Source: Cellulomonas hominis
Lineage (GTDB): Bacteria; Actinomycetota; Actinomycetes; Actinomycetales; Cellulomonadaceae
NCBI RefSeq assembly: GCF_014201095.1
Contig: NZ_JACHDN010000001.1
Coordinates: forward strand, 992,001 to 1,056,000
Length of the DNA stretch: 64,000 nt
Direction: 5' to 3'
Part shown: positions 27,389 to 35,563 of the stretch, piece after piece
Numbering within the stretch: the first letter of the stretch is position 1
Layout of the letters: the number at the start of each line of letters is the position of its first letter
Made by a program: the position numbers and the translations under genes
Notes under the pieces: generated by a model
Seen by the model: only the letters and a program-made list of their open reading frames with translations
Database searches by the model: none
Told to the model about the DNA's origin: nothing

Positions 27389-27573
27389 GCCCACCCTCAT
27401 CGGCGCGCGCGCGGGTGATGTGAGGGGTCGGTCCCGGAACTTCCTCCGCCCTCGGCCCCTCGTGGGCCGGACCGCTGCGGAGCGATGTGGCGCCCTCCGT
27501 GGCGCCGTGGTTCACCGGGCCCGGCGGGGTGCCGGGAGCCGGTCGGAGGGGGCGTGCGTCGCCGCGCGTCCCC

Positions 27574-28098
27574 TCACTGGGTGACGTAGTTCGTCAGGTA
27601 GAGGTCCATCACCTCCCCGTGGTAGAGCTCCTCCACCTGGTGCAGCAGCTCGGTCTTGAGCTGCTCGCGGGTCGCCGGGTCGCTGACCTCGGACACGGAG
27701 CGGCCGGAGAACAGCGCGATCGCCGCGTCGACCGCCTTGCCGGTGTCGGGGGTGCGCTCGCCGACCTCCTCGGTCAGCTGCAGGTCGAAGCCGAGGCGCA
27801 GGTAGTGCCCGTCCGCCAGGTTCAGGCTGATGGGCTCCACCGGGAGCACCGCGCCGGCGACCGGCTCCGGCTCGGCGGCCGGCTCGTCGCTGCCGCCGCC
27901 GCCCAGGCCGAGCAGGACGTACGCCGCCGCCCCGCCACCGACCAGCACGAGGCCGATGATCGCGAACAGCAGGCCCTTCTTGCCCTTCTTCTTCGGAGCC
28001 TCCGGCTCCGGGGCGGGGGTGGACTCCTTGGCCCCGCCGATCTTCTGACCGCCGCCGATCTTCTGGCCGCCGCCGATCACTCGCTGCTCGATGGGCAT
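27574..28098 (-). CDS. fliL: FliL, basal body-associated stator protein
   Basis: A 174-residue single-pass protein. A basic cytoplasmic N terminus contains a duplicated IGGGQK motif, followed by one membrane helix (LLFAIIGLVLVGGGAAAYVL) and the FliL domain (LPVEPISLNLADGHYLRLGF ... LYHGEVMDLYLTNYVTQ). It surrounds and stabilises the stator units. It sits between motB and fliM; a gap of about 170 bp to fliM holds no other gene. Confidence 0.94.
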   Translation of the reverse strand: MPIEQRVIGGGQKIGGGQKIGGAKESTPAPEPEAPKKKGKKGLLFAIIGLVLVGGGAAAYVLLGLGGGGSDEPAAEPEPVAGAVLPVEPISLNLADGHYLRLGFDLQLTEEVGERTPDTGKAVDAAIALFSGRSVSEVSDPATREQLKTELLHQVEELYHGEVMDLYLTNYVTQ

Positions 28099-28103
28099 CG
28101 CCC

Positions 28104-29027
28104 CTACCCTCCCGTCGCACTTCCGGCTGCCACCGCGGGCAGCAGGGCGCGGACCGCTTCCGGTGCCACGCTCAGGATCACCATGTCGACCCGCCGGTTG
28201 GCGGTCATGGCCGTGTCGTCGGTCCCCTGCACGAGGGGACGCGTGTCGCCGTAGCCCACCGCCTGGATGCGGGTGCCCGGCATGCCGTCGTTCTCCACCA
28301 TGTGCCGCAGCACCTGCGTCGCCCGGTCGGACGACAGCTCCCAGTTGGTGGCGTACCGGCCGGAGATCGGCACGGTGTTCGCGTGCCCCTCCACCGAGAT
28401 CTGCTCCTGGAGGCCCACGAGCGTCGGGGCCGCGAGGTCCAGCACCTGCATCGCGGTCGGCGTGAGCTGCGCCGAGCCCTGCGCGAAGAACACGTCGTCC
28501 GCGACCAGGCCGAGCACGAGGCCGCGCTCGTCCATCCGGAACCGGATGGAGTCCTGCAGCGCCGCCGTCCGCAGCGCGTTGAGGATCTGCTCGCGCACCT
28601 CCTCCAGGTGGGCCGCCTCCGCCTGCGCCGCCGCGAGCGTCGCGGGGTCCACCTGGGTCGGGTCGGCCTCGGTCTGCGGCGCCGGGTCGGTGGCCTGCAG
28701 GCCCAGGCCCTCGTCCGCGTCCACGATGCCGGCCGTGCCGGAGTCGGGCTGCGTCTCGTCGCCGGGCGTCAGGCCGTCCAGGGCGCCGTCGCTGCCGTCG
28801 AGCACCGACTGGTTGACCGACCCGTCGCCGAAGCCCGCCGCGAGCGACGCCTTCAGCGCGACGTACTTCTCCTGGTCCACCTGGCTGATCGCGAACAGCA
28901 CGATGAACAGCGCCATGAGGACCGTGATCATGTCGGAGTACGAGACGAGCCAGCGCTCGTGGTTGACGTGCTCCTCCTCGTGCCCCCCGCCGCGGCGGCC
29001 GCGTCCGCGACCGCCGTGCGAGCTCAC
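28104..29027 (-). CDS. motB: MotB, stator peptidoglycan anchor
   Basis: A 307-residue stator subunit: Gly/Arg-rich N terminus, one membrane helix with the proton-binding Asp in SYSDMITVLMALFIVLFAIS, and a C-terminal OmpA-like peptidoglycan-binding domain (ISVEGHANTVPISGRYATNW, LSSDRATQVLRHMVE). Between them is an acidic linker of about 80 residues that may act as plug. GTG 29027 overlaps the motA stop by 4 nt. Confidence 0.96.
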   Translation of the reverse strand: MSSHGGRGRGRRGGGHEEEHVNHERWLVSYSDMITVLMALFIVLFAISQVDQEKYVALKASLAAGFGDGSVNQSVLDGSDGALDGLTPGDETQPDSGTAGIVDADEGLGLQATDPAPQTEADPTQVDPATLAAAQAEAAHLEEVREQILNALRTAALQDSIRFRMDERGLVLGLVADDVFFAQGSAQLTPTAMQVLDLAAPTLVGLQEQISVEGHANTVPISGRYATNWELSSDRATQVLRHMVENDGMPGTRIQAVGYGDTRPLVQGTDDTAMTANRRVDMVILSVAPEAVRALLPAVAAGSATGG

Positions 29028-29791
29028 GCGGCCTCCTTGGCCGCCGGCGTCTCGGGCAGCAGGCTGCGCAGGCGCTCGCCGACCAGGCGCGGGTTGGCGC
29101 CGGCCTGCACCGCGAGGAGGCCCTCGAGGGTGACCTCCATCTGGGCGCACTCCAGGTCCGAGAACCGCTTGATGCGGGTGCCCAGCGGCAGCCAGACGAC
29201 GTTCGCGGACAGGATGCCCCAGAGGGTCGCGACGAAGGCCGCGGCGATCGAGCGGCCCAGCGACGACGGGTCCGACAGGTTCTCCAGCACGTGCACCAGC
29301 GAGATGACCGTGCCGATGATGCCGATCGTCGGGGCGTAGCCGCCCATGTCCTGGAAGTACTTCGAGTGCGTCTTCTCGCGGGCCCGCTTGGTCGCGATCT
29401 TGTCCTCGAGGATCATCCGGAGGTCGTCGGGGTCCGTGCCGTCGATGGCCGCCTGCAGCCCGCCGCGCAGGAACGGGTCGTCGATGTCCTTCGCGGCGTC
29501 CTCCAGGGCCAGCAGCCCCTCGCGGCGCGCCCGGTCCGCCAGCTCGACCAGCGTGTCCACCGTGGTCGTCGGGTCGGGGACCTTGCTCATCAGCGCGCGG
29601 GGCACGGCCTTGAACGACTCGATGACGTCCTTGATCGTGTGCCCGGCGATGCCCACGCCGATCGTGCCCACCCACACCAGCAGCAGCGGCGCGGGCAGGA
29701 AGATGGACATCGGGTCGGCACCCTCCATGAGGAGGGCGCCGAAGATCGCGCCGAAGGCGACGACCAGCCCGATGAAACCGGCGGGATCCAT
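29024..29791 (-). CDS. motA: MotA, stator ion-channel subunit
   Basis: A 255-residue, four-helix stator subunit. Visible: FIGLVVAFGAIFGALLMEG, the cytoplasmic loop contacting FliG, and the late helices GGYAPTIGIIGTVISLVHVL and AAAFVATLWGILSANVVWLP. ATG 29791 is chosen because GAGGAG lies 8 nt upstream and the next residues enter the first helix; a start 66 bp upstream would run into flbD. Confidence 0.96.
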   Translation of the reverse strand: MDPAGFIGLVVAFGAIFGALLMEGADPMSIFLPAPLLLVWVGTIGVGIAGHTIKDVIESFKAVPRALMSKVPDPTTTVDTLVELADRARREGLLALEDAAKDIDDPFLRGGLQAAIDGTDPDDLRMILEDKIATKRAREKTHSKYFQDMGGYAPTIGIIGTVISLVHVLENLSDPSSLGRSIAAAFVATLWGILSANVVWLPLGTRIKRFSDLECAQMEVTLEGLLAVQAGANPRLVGERLRSLLPETPAAKEAA

Positions 29792-29792
29792 G

Positions 29793-30116
29793 TCAGCGGC
29801 TCCTCGGTCGCAGGGGGACGGGGTCGGCGAGCGGGCCGTCGCCGTCGTCCTCGGCACCGTCGTCGTCCGCCGCCGCGGGGGCGTCGCGGACCAGCTCGAC
29901 GGCCGGGGTCGGCGCGGCCTGGATCTCCTGGGCGCGGGCCAGGAGCTGCGCGCGGTGCTCGTTGACCCGCGCGATGACCTCCGCCATCGACTCCCGGACG
30001 ATGTACTTGGTCCCGTCGATGAGGGTCAGGATGGTGTCGGGCGCGCTGTCGACGCGCTGGAGCAGGTCGGGGTTGACCCCGAACTGGGCCCCGTTCAGGC
30101 GCGTCACGATGATCAC
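29793..30116 (-). CDS. flbD: FlbD-family flagellar protein
   Basis: A 107-residue protein with the conserved FlbD/YlzI core at the N terminus (VIIVTRLNGAQFGVNPDLLQ, then LIDGTKYIVRESMAEVIARV) and an acidic, disordered C-terminal tail. It is commonly found just upstream of motA; its function is not well established. GTG 30116 is chosen because the family begins at VIxVTRLNG and because the predicted promoter and transcription start (30193-30218) exclude an upstream ATG at 30236. It is the first gene of the long flbD-to-flhF operon. Confidence 0.9.
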   Translation of the reverse strand: MIIVTRLNGAQFGVNPDLLQRVDSAPDTILTLIDGTKYIVRESMAEVIARVNEHRAQLLARAQEIQAAPTPAVELVRDAPAAADDDGAEDDGDGPLADPVPLRPRSR

Positions 30117-30192
30117 AGCGGTGTCCCGTCCCTGGTGGTGCGTGTGCGGCGTGCGCCGCGGCGGCCCGTCCGTGTGCCGCTCACCCCTGACC

Positions 30193-30218
30193 ATCGGCCG
30201 CGGCTCCGCGGCGCTGAG
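30193..30218 (-). promoter_or_regulatory. FliA-type promoter of the flbD-motA-...-flhF operon
   Basis: Minus strand reads CTCA-N16-GCCGAT, an exact match to the shared pattern, about 77 bp upstream of the flbD GTG. It gives this half of the flagellar locus its own promoter, independent of flgE. Confidence 0.75.
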
Positions 30219-30302
30219 GGAATTGTCGGACTCCACCCGGCACGCCGGCCGGACCGCGCTTCATCCTTGACGTCCCGCGCCCCAGCCGCGACCGTGGCCC
30301 GC

Positions 30303-31328
30303 GTGCCGGCACACGTCGCCCCGGCCGGGACCTCGGCCACCGTCGCGCCGTACCTGGTGCGGTACCTCCTGCTGATCGCGGACGAGCGGGGCGTGCCGTT
30401 CGACGACGCGCTGCGCGCGGGCGGGCTGACCCGGGAGGCGGTGGAGGCGCCGGCGCTGCTGGTCTCGTTCCGGCAGGGGCGGGCCGTCATCGAGGCCGCG
30501 ATCGAGGTGCTCGGCGAACCGGCGCTGGGGCTGGTCGTCGGCGGCCGGCAGCCGATCACCGCGGCGGGCCTGCTCGGGCTGGGCTGGCTCGCGTCGGCCA
30601 CCGTCGGGGACGCGGTCGCGCTCGGGGTGCGGTACCAGGGGCTCGCGGGGGCGATGGTGCACTGGTCGGCGGAGCGGGACGGCGACCTGCTCGTGGTGAC
30701 CGCCGCGGTGCACGGTGACTCCGCCCGGGTGGACGACTTCCTCGTGGACGAGGGGTTCGCGAGCATCACCCGGTCCGCGCGGGACGCGACCGGCCCGGGG
30801 TTCACGCCGCACGCCGTCGAGCTGGCCCGGCCGGCGCCCGCGGAGCCGGGGCCGTGGGCCGACTGCTTCGGCGTGCCGGTCGCGTTCGGGGCGCCGCGCA
30901 ACGCCTGGGTGCTGGCGCGGGACGCGTGGTCGCAGCCGCTGCCCAGCGCGGACCGGTGGACCCTCGGGCTGTCCCGGGCGCTGCTCGACGTGGAGGCGGC
31001 GGAGGCCGTCGACCGGCAGGAGCTCGTCGCGCTGCTGTCCGCCCGGGTGGACGCGGCCCTGCCCGACGTGCTGCCCCTCGCGGCGCACGCGCGGGCGCTG
31101 GCCATGAGCGAGCGCACGCTGCGCCGTCGGCTCGCGGACGTCGCGTCGACGTACTCCGACGTGGTGGACGAGGTCCGGCGGCGGCGGGTCGGCCGGCTGA
31201 TCGGGCACCGCGACGTGCCCCTGGCGGAGATCGCCGCCCGGGTGGGCTACGCCGACGAGCGCTCCCTGCGCCGGGCCGTCCGCCGCTGGTTCGGTCGCTC
31301 CCCCGCGGCCCTCCGCCCCCCGCGCTGA
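30303..31328 (+). CDS. AraC-family transcriptional regulator (VirS/OruR type)
   Basis: A 341-residue regulator with the long N-terminal ligand-binding domain of the VirS/OruR type (VRYLLLIADERGVPFDDALR, VVGGRQPITAAGLLGLGWLA, ALGVRYQGLAGAMVHWSAER) and a C-terminal double helix-turn-helix (MSERTLRRRLADVASTYSDV, PLAEIAARVGYADERSLRRA, RRWFGRSPAALR). It precedes, and probably regulates, the monooxygenase-SDR-aldehyde dehydrogenase operon. GTG 30303 or GTG 30294 are both possible; no strong ribosome binding site is visible. Confidence 0.88.
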   Translation: MPAHVAPAGTSATVAPYLVRYLLLIADERGVPFDDALRAGGLTREAVEAPALLVSFRQGRAVIEAAIEVLGEPALGLVVGGRQPITAAGLLGLGWLASATVGDAVALGVRYQGLAGAMVHWSAERDGDLLVVTAAVHGDSARVDDFLVDEGFASITRSARDATGPGFTPHAVELARPAPAEPGPWADCFGVPVAFGAPRNAWVLARDAWSQPLPSADRWTLGLSRALLDVEAAEAVDRQELVALLSARVDAALPDVLPLAAHARALAMSERTLRRRLADVASTYSDVVDEVRRRRVGRLIGHRDVPLAEIAARVGYADERSLRRAVRRWFGRSPAALRPPR

Positions 31329-31346
31329 CGCCGCGTGGCCGCTCCG

Positions 31347-31424
31347 CCCGCCGAGGTCGAGGGTTTGCCGTCCGGACCCGCGCTCAACCCCTCGACCTCG
31401 CACGAAACCCTCGACCTCGGCGGG
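31347..31424. repeat. Palindromic repeat family C
   Basis: A perfect 20-bp inverted repeat (31347-31366 and 31405-31424, core CCGAGGTCGAGGGTTT) encloses a third, right-handed copy of the arm (31386-31400). It starts 18 bp after the AraC stop codon and may terminate that gene. Its arm-loop-arm'-arm' plan resembles family B although the arm sequence differs. Confidence 0.85.
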
Positions 31425-31567
31425 AGCGGACCGAGCGCCCGCTGCGACCCGGCGCGGGGCGGCCACGCCGCGTGGCCCGCGGTGTCCGGTGAGTTGGCTT
31501 CCCCGGCCCTCCGGGGCCGGGCGGGGGCGTGCCTACAGTCGGCGGACCTACGCGAAGGAGCGTTCCC

Positions 31568-32911
31568 GTGACCTCAGCCGTCTGCGTGATCGGCGCCGGC
31601 CCCGCCGGCCTGGCCGTGGCCCGCGCGCTGCGCGAGCGCAGCATCGACTACGTGCAGCTCGAGCGGCACACCGGCATCGGCGGCGTCTGGGACATCGAGA
31701 ACCCGGGCACCCCGATGTACGACTCCGCGCACCTCATCTCCAGCCGCACCCGGTCGGGGTTCAGCGGCTTCCCGATGCCGGACGACCTCCCCGACTACCC
31801 GCGGCACCCGCAGGTGCTGGCGTACCTGCGGGACTTCGCCGACGCGTACGGGCTGACCGAGTGGGTCGAGACGGGGGTCGAGGTCGCCTCGGTGCGGCGG
31901 GAGGACGGCGCGTGGGCGGTGACCCGCGCGGACGGCACGACCACCCGGCACCCCGTGGTCGTGGTCGCGACGGGCTCGCAGTGGTACCCGAACGTGCCGG
32001 AGCTGCCGGGGCACTTCACGGGCGAGGTCCGGCACAGCCAGACGTTCCGCAGCGCGTCGGAGTTCACCGGCCGCCGGGTCCTCGTCGTCGGGGCGGGGAA
32101 CTCCGGCTGCGACATCGCGTGCGACGCCGCACGGAACGCCGACCACGCGGTGATCAGCATGCGGCGCGGGTACTGGTTCATCCCGAAGCACGTGTTCGGG
32201 GTGCCGTCGGACGTCGTCGGCGGCGCCGGGTCGTTCCTGCCGAAGCGGGCCGAGCGGGCGCTGATCCAGCCGCTGCTCCGCCTGCTGAACGGCAACCCGG
32301 AGCGCCTCGGCCTGCAGAAGCCCGACCACAAGCTGTTCGAGACCCACCCGATCGTCAACTCGATGCTGCTGCACCACCTCCAGCACGGGGACATCACCGC
32401 CCGGCCCGGCATCCGGGACACCCAGGGCCGGACCGTCACGTTCACCGACGGCACGTCCGACGAGTTCGACCTGGTCGTGCTGGCCACCGGGTACCGGCAC
32501 CGCGTGCCCGTCGCGCAGGAGTACTTCGGTGACGAGCAGCACCCCGACCTGTACCTGAACTTCGCCTCGCGGCAGCACCCGGGGCTGTTCGGCGTCGGGT
32601 ACATCGAGACGAACAGCGGGGCGTACGGGCTGTTCGACCAGCAGGCGCACCTCATCGCCGCGTACCTCGACGGCCTGGACCGGCACACCCCGCAGGCGGC
32701 CCGGTTCACCGCGATGATCGCCGGCGACCGGCCGGACCTGTCGAACGGCCTGCACTTCGACTCCTCGCCGCGGCACCAGGGCTACGTCGACTCCGACGCG
32801 TACGGGAAGTACCTGGCGAAGGTCGGGCGGTCGCTGGGCTGGCGGCTGGACTCGGACGCCCCGCGGCACGCCGGGGACCGGGCCGCGACCGCGCCGGCGG
32901 TGCCGGCGTGA
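31568..32911 (+). CDS. Flavin-containing monooxygenase (FMO/Baeyer-Villiger class)
   Basis: A 447-residue FAD- and NADPH-dependent monooxygenase. The FAD site is at the N terminus (VCVIGAGPAGLAVARALRER), the NADP site in VLVVGAGNSGCDIACD, and the FMO fingerprint FxGxxxHxxx[YF] in HFTGEVRHSQTF; LATGYRHRVP lies in the C-terminal third. GTG 31568 has GAAGGAG 7 nt upstream. It is translationally coupled to an SDR gene. The set AraC-FMO-SDR recalls the mycobacterial virS/mymA-sadH locus, so hydroxylation or Baeyer-Villiger oxidation of a lipophilic substrate is likely. The substrate is unknown. Confidence 0.9.
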   Translation: MTSAVCVIGAGPAGLAVARALRERSIDYVQLERHTGIGGVWDIENPGTPMYDSAHLISSRTRSGFSGFPMPDDLPDYPRHPQVLAYLRDFADAYGLTEWVETGVEVASVRREDGAWAVTRADGTTTRHPVVVVATGSQWYPNVPELPGHFTGEVRHSQTFRSASEFTGRRVLVVGAGNSGCDIACDAARNADHAVISMRRGYWFIPKHVFGVPSDVVGGAGSFLPKRAERALIQPLLRLLNGNPERLGLQKPDHKLFETHPIVNSMLLHHLQHGDITARPGIRDTQGRTVTFTDGTSDEFDLVVLATGYRHRVPVAQEYFGDEQHPDLYLNFASRQHPGLFGVGYIETNSGAYGLFDQQAHLIAAYLDGLDRHTPQAARFTAMIAGDRPDLSNGLHFDSSPRHQGYVDSDAYGKYLAKVGRSLGWRLDSDAPRHAGDRAATAPAVPA

Positions 32912-33795
32912 CGTACGACTTCCGGGACAAGGTCGTCGTCGTCACCGGCGGCGCCGGCGGCATCGCCCGGGCCTTCCTGTTCCCCGCGGCCGCGCGGGGC
33001 GCGCTGCTCGTGGTCGTCGACATCCGCGCGGGGGCCGCCGAGCGGGTGGCCGCCGAGCTGCCGGGCGCCGGGCACGCAGGGTACGGCTGCGACCTCACCG
33101 ACCAGGCCCAGGTCGAGGAGCTGCTGCGCCGGGTCGAGCAGCGGCACGGGCGGATCGACGTCCTCGTGAACAACGTCGGGATGACCAGCGCCGACCGGTT
33201 CGACGAGCGCACGGTCGCGAGCATCCGGACCGAGCTCGACGTCAACCTGGTGTCCCCGCTGGTGCTGACCCGGCTCGCGGTGCCCCTGCTGCACCGCTCC
33301 CCCGACCCGCGCGTCGTGACGACCGTGTCGCTCGGCGGGATCTTCCCGCTCGGGGAGACACCGATCTACACGGCGTCGAAGTTCGGCCTGCGCGGGGCGA
33401 TGCTGGCGATCGGGCTGGACCTGCGGTCCAAGGGCATCACCGCCGGCTCGGTGCTGCCGTCGGCGACGGACACCCGGATGCTCCGGCAGGAGGCGGTCGA
33501 CGGCGGGAACTCCCTGCAGTTCCAGGACGCGCCGCAGCCGCCGGCCGTCGTCGCCCGCACGATGATGCGGATGCTCGACCGCCCCGCCCTGGAGCGGTAC
33601 CCGCGCCCGTCGGAGGCCGTCCTGGTCAAGACCGCCATGCTCGTGCCGAACGCCCTCCCCCGGCTGATGCGGCTGTTCCGGCGCCGCGGCGAACGCGGCA
33701 TGGCGGCGTACCTGGCGCGGCTCGAGCGCGCGGGCATCGCGGAGCGCCGGGACGGCCGGTGGGCGCTCGTCGACGGGGAGAAGGTGCTGCGATGA
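32908..33795 (+). CDS. Short-chain dehydrogenase/reductase (SadH-like)
   Basis: A 295-residue SDR. The nucleotide site is VVVTGGAGGIARAFL, with the third Gly of TGxxxGxG replaced by Ala; then LVNNVGMTSAD and the catalytic Ser (VVTTVSLGGIF) and YxxxK (YTASKFG). The ~50 C-terminal residues beyond the core resemble those of SadH-type enzymes. GTG start overlaps the monooxygenase stop by 4 nt. It probably interconverts an alcohol and a carbonyl between the monooxygenase and aldehyde dehydrogenase steps. Confidence 0.9.
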   Translation: MTYDFRDKVVVVTGGAGGIARAFLFPAAARGALLVVVDIRAGAAERVAAELPGAGHAGYGCDLTDQAQVEELLRRVEQRHGRIDVLVNNVGMTSADRFDERTVASIRTELDVNLVSPLVLTRLAVPLLHRSPDPRVVTTVSLGGIFPLGETPIYTASKFGLRGAMLAIGLDLRSKGITAGSVLPSATDTRMLRQEAVDGGNSLQFQDAPQPPAVVARTMMRMLDRPALERYPRPSEAVLVKTAMLVPNALPRLMRLFRRRGERGMAAYLARLERAGIAERRDGRWALVDGEKVLR

Positions 33796-35198
33796 CTCTG
33801 ACGCTCGTGGGCCCGGCGGACGGCGCCGCGCTCGGGACCGTGCCCGAGACCACGCCCGAGGAGGTCGCCGCGCACGCCCGGGACGCCCAGGCCGTGTTCG
33901 ACTCCGGCGTGTGGTCGGGGCTGCCGCCGCGGGACCGGGCGGCGGCGCTGCTGCGGCTCGCGGACCTCATGGACCGGGACGCCGAGACCCTCGCGATGCT
34001 GGACTGCGAGGACGCCGGCAAGCCGATCACCGAGTGCCGCGAGAACGACGTGCCGGGCGCGGTCGAGACGATCCGCTGGTTCGCCGAGGCCCTCGACAAG
34101 ACGTACGGCCGGGTGTCCACGACGTCCCGCGACGTGCTGGCGTTCACCGAGCGGGAGCCGTACGGCGTGGTCGCGGCGATCCTGCCCTGGAACTACCCGC
34201 TCGCGATGGCCGCCTGGAAGATCGGCCCGGCGCTGGCCGCGGGGAACTGCCTGCTGGTGAAGCCCGCCGACGCGACCCCGCGGTCCGTCCAGCACGTCGC
34301 GGCGCTCGCGCGGGAGGCGGGGATCCCCGACGGCGTGCTGCGGGTGCTCACGGGCACCGGGCCAATCACCGGCGCCGCGCTCGCCGCGGACCCGGTGGTC
34401 GGGGCGATCTCGGTCACCGGCTCGGCGCGCACCGGCCGGGCCGTGCTGGCGGCAGCGGCGGCCTCGAACCTCAAGCGCGTCAGCCTGGAGCTCGGCGGCA
34501 AGAGCCCGCAGATCGTGCTGGACGACGGGCTCGCGTTCGGCGACCGGCTCGTCGACGGGCTGGTCGAGGCGGCGTTCCTCACCTCCGGGCAGAACTGCAC
34601 CGCCGGCTCCCGCGTCCTCGTGCACGCGAGCATCCACGACGAGGTGGTGTCCCGCCTGGTGGCGGCGGCGCGGGCGCTGCGCGTCGGTCACCCCGCGGAC
34701 CCGGCGACCCGGCTCGGCCCGGTGATCCACGACGCGGCGGCGGACCGGATCCTCGCGGCGGTGCGGGACGCGGTCGCGGCGGGCGCCGTGCTGGCGACCG
34801 GCCGCGGCGAGGCGGACGTGCACGCGGGCGGCCGGTACCTGGAGCCCACCGTGCTGGTCGACGTCCCCGCGGACGCGGCGATCCTGCGCACCGAGGTGTT
34901 CGGGCCGGTCGTGACCGTGCAGCGGTTCACGACCCGGGACGAGGCGGTCGCCCTCGCCAACGACGTCGACCACGGGCTCGCCGCCTCGGTGTGGACGACA
35001 CGGCTGGACGACGCGCTGGCCGTCGCGCGCGGGGTGCACGCCGGGGTGGTGTCCGTCGGGGCGTACAGCGAGGGCGACCTCACGGTGCCGTTCGGCGGGT
35101 GGAAGGAGTCCGGCTTCGGAGGGGTCGAGAAGTCCCTCGCCGCGTTCGAGCAGCGGACGCGGGTGAAGACGGTCTGGGTGCAGCTGGGCCCCCGCTGA
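33792..35198 (+). CDS. NAD(P)-dependent aldehyde dehydrogenase
   Basis: A 468-residue aldehyde dehydrogenase. Motifs in order: ILPWNYPLAMAAWKIGPALA (cofactor fold), LLVKPAD, VTGSARTGRAVLAAA, general base Glu in LELGGKSPQIVL, nucleophile Cys in TSGQNCTAGSRVL and EVFGPVVTVQ. ATG 33792 overlaps the SDR stop by 4 nt. It is the last gene of the three-gene oxidation operon, turning an aldehyde into a carboxylate. The closest subfamily (aminobutyraldehyde/betaine-aldehyde type) is only suggested. Confidence 0.93.
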   Translation: MTLTLVGPADGAALGTVPETTPEEVAAHARDAQAVFDSGVWSGLPPRDRAAALLRLADLMDRDAETLAMLDCEDAGKPITECRENDVPGAVETIRWFAEALDKTYGRVSTTSRDVLAFTEREPYGVVAAILPWNYPLAMAAWKIGPALAAGNCLLVKPADATPRSVQHVAALAREAGIPDGVLRVLTGTGPITGAALAADPVVGAISVTGSARTGRAVLAAAAASNLKRVSLELGGKSPQIVLDDGLAFGDRLVDGLVEAAFLTSGQNCTAGSRVLVHASIHDEVVSRLVAAARALRVGHPADPATRLGPVIHDAAADRILAAVRDAVAAGAVLATGRGEADVHAGGRYLEPTVLVDVPADAAILRTEVFGPVVTVQRFTTRDEAVALANDVDHGLAASVWTTRLDDALAVARGVHAGVVSVGAYSEGDLTVPFGGWKESGFGGVEKSLAAFEQRTRVKTVWVQLGPR

Positions 35199-35276
35199 TC
35201 CGGCGCGCGCTCCGCCGCCCTCCCGGCGGGGCGCGCGCCTCCGGCCGCGTGGTGCTGCAGCGGTCTGGCGACTACC

Positions 35277-35296
35277 ATGTAGAAACGTACCTACAT
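35277..35296 (+). promoter_or_regulatory. Inverted-repeat operator upstream of the toxin-antitoxin pair
   Basis: ATGTAG and CTACAT flank AAACGTAC, a 20-bp dyad ending 12 bp before the antitoxin ATG in a locally AT-richer stretch. Phd/YefM antitoxins usually repress their own operon at such a dyad. Confidence 0.55.
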
Positions 35297-35308
35297 CGGA
35301 GGTGGGCG

Positions 35309-35563
35309 ATGACGGAGACCGTGATGACCGCTCGGGAGTTCAACCACGACGTCTCGGCCGCCAAGCGGGCCGCCACCCACGGCCCGGTCGTGATCACCGA
35401 CCGGGGACGGCCGTCGCACGTCCTGCTCACCGTGGACACGTGGCGGGCGCTCACCGACAACCGTCCCGGGCTCGCGACGGCGCTGCGGATGACGACCTCG
35501 ACCGCGGACATCGAGTTCGACCCGCCCCGCGCACCGCTGGGCGAGCGGGAGGTCGACCTGTGA
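35309..35563 (+). CDS. Phd/YefM-family antitoxin
   Basis: An 84-residue antitoxin. The N terminus reads MTAREFNHDVSAAKRAATHG, followed by PVVITDRGRPSHVLLTVDTW, the Phd/YefM DNA-binding fold. The C-terminal ~30 residues should be the toxin-neutralising tail. ATG 35309 has GGAGGT 6 nt upstream, and the gene overlaps the PIN toxin by 4 nt. Confidence 0.9.
   Translation: MTETVMTAREFNHDVSAAKRAATHGPVVITDRGRPSHVLLTVDTWRALTDNRPGLATALRMTTSTADIEFDPPRAPLGEREVDL

Noticed and set aside
30117..30236. Longer FlbD starting at 30236
   Set aside because: The extra 40 residues overlap the predicted promoter and lie outside the FlbD family core.
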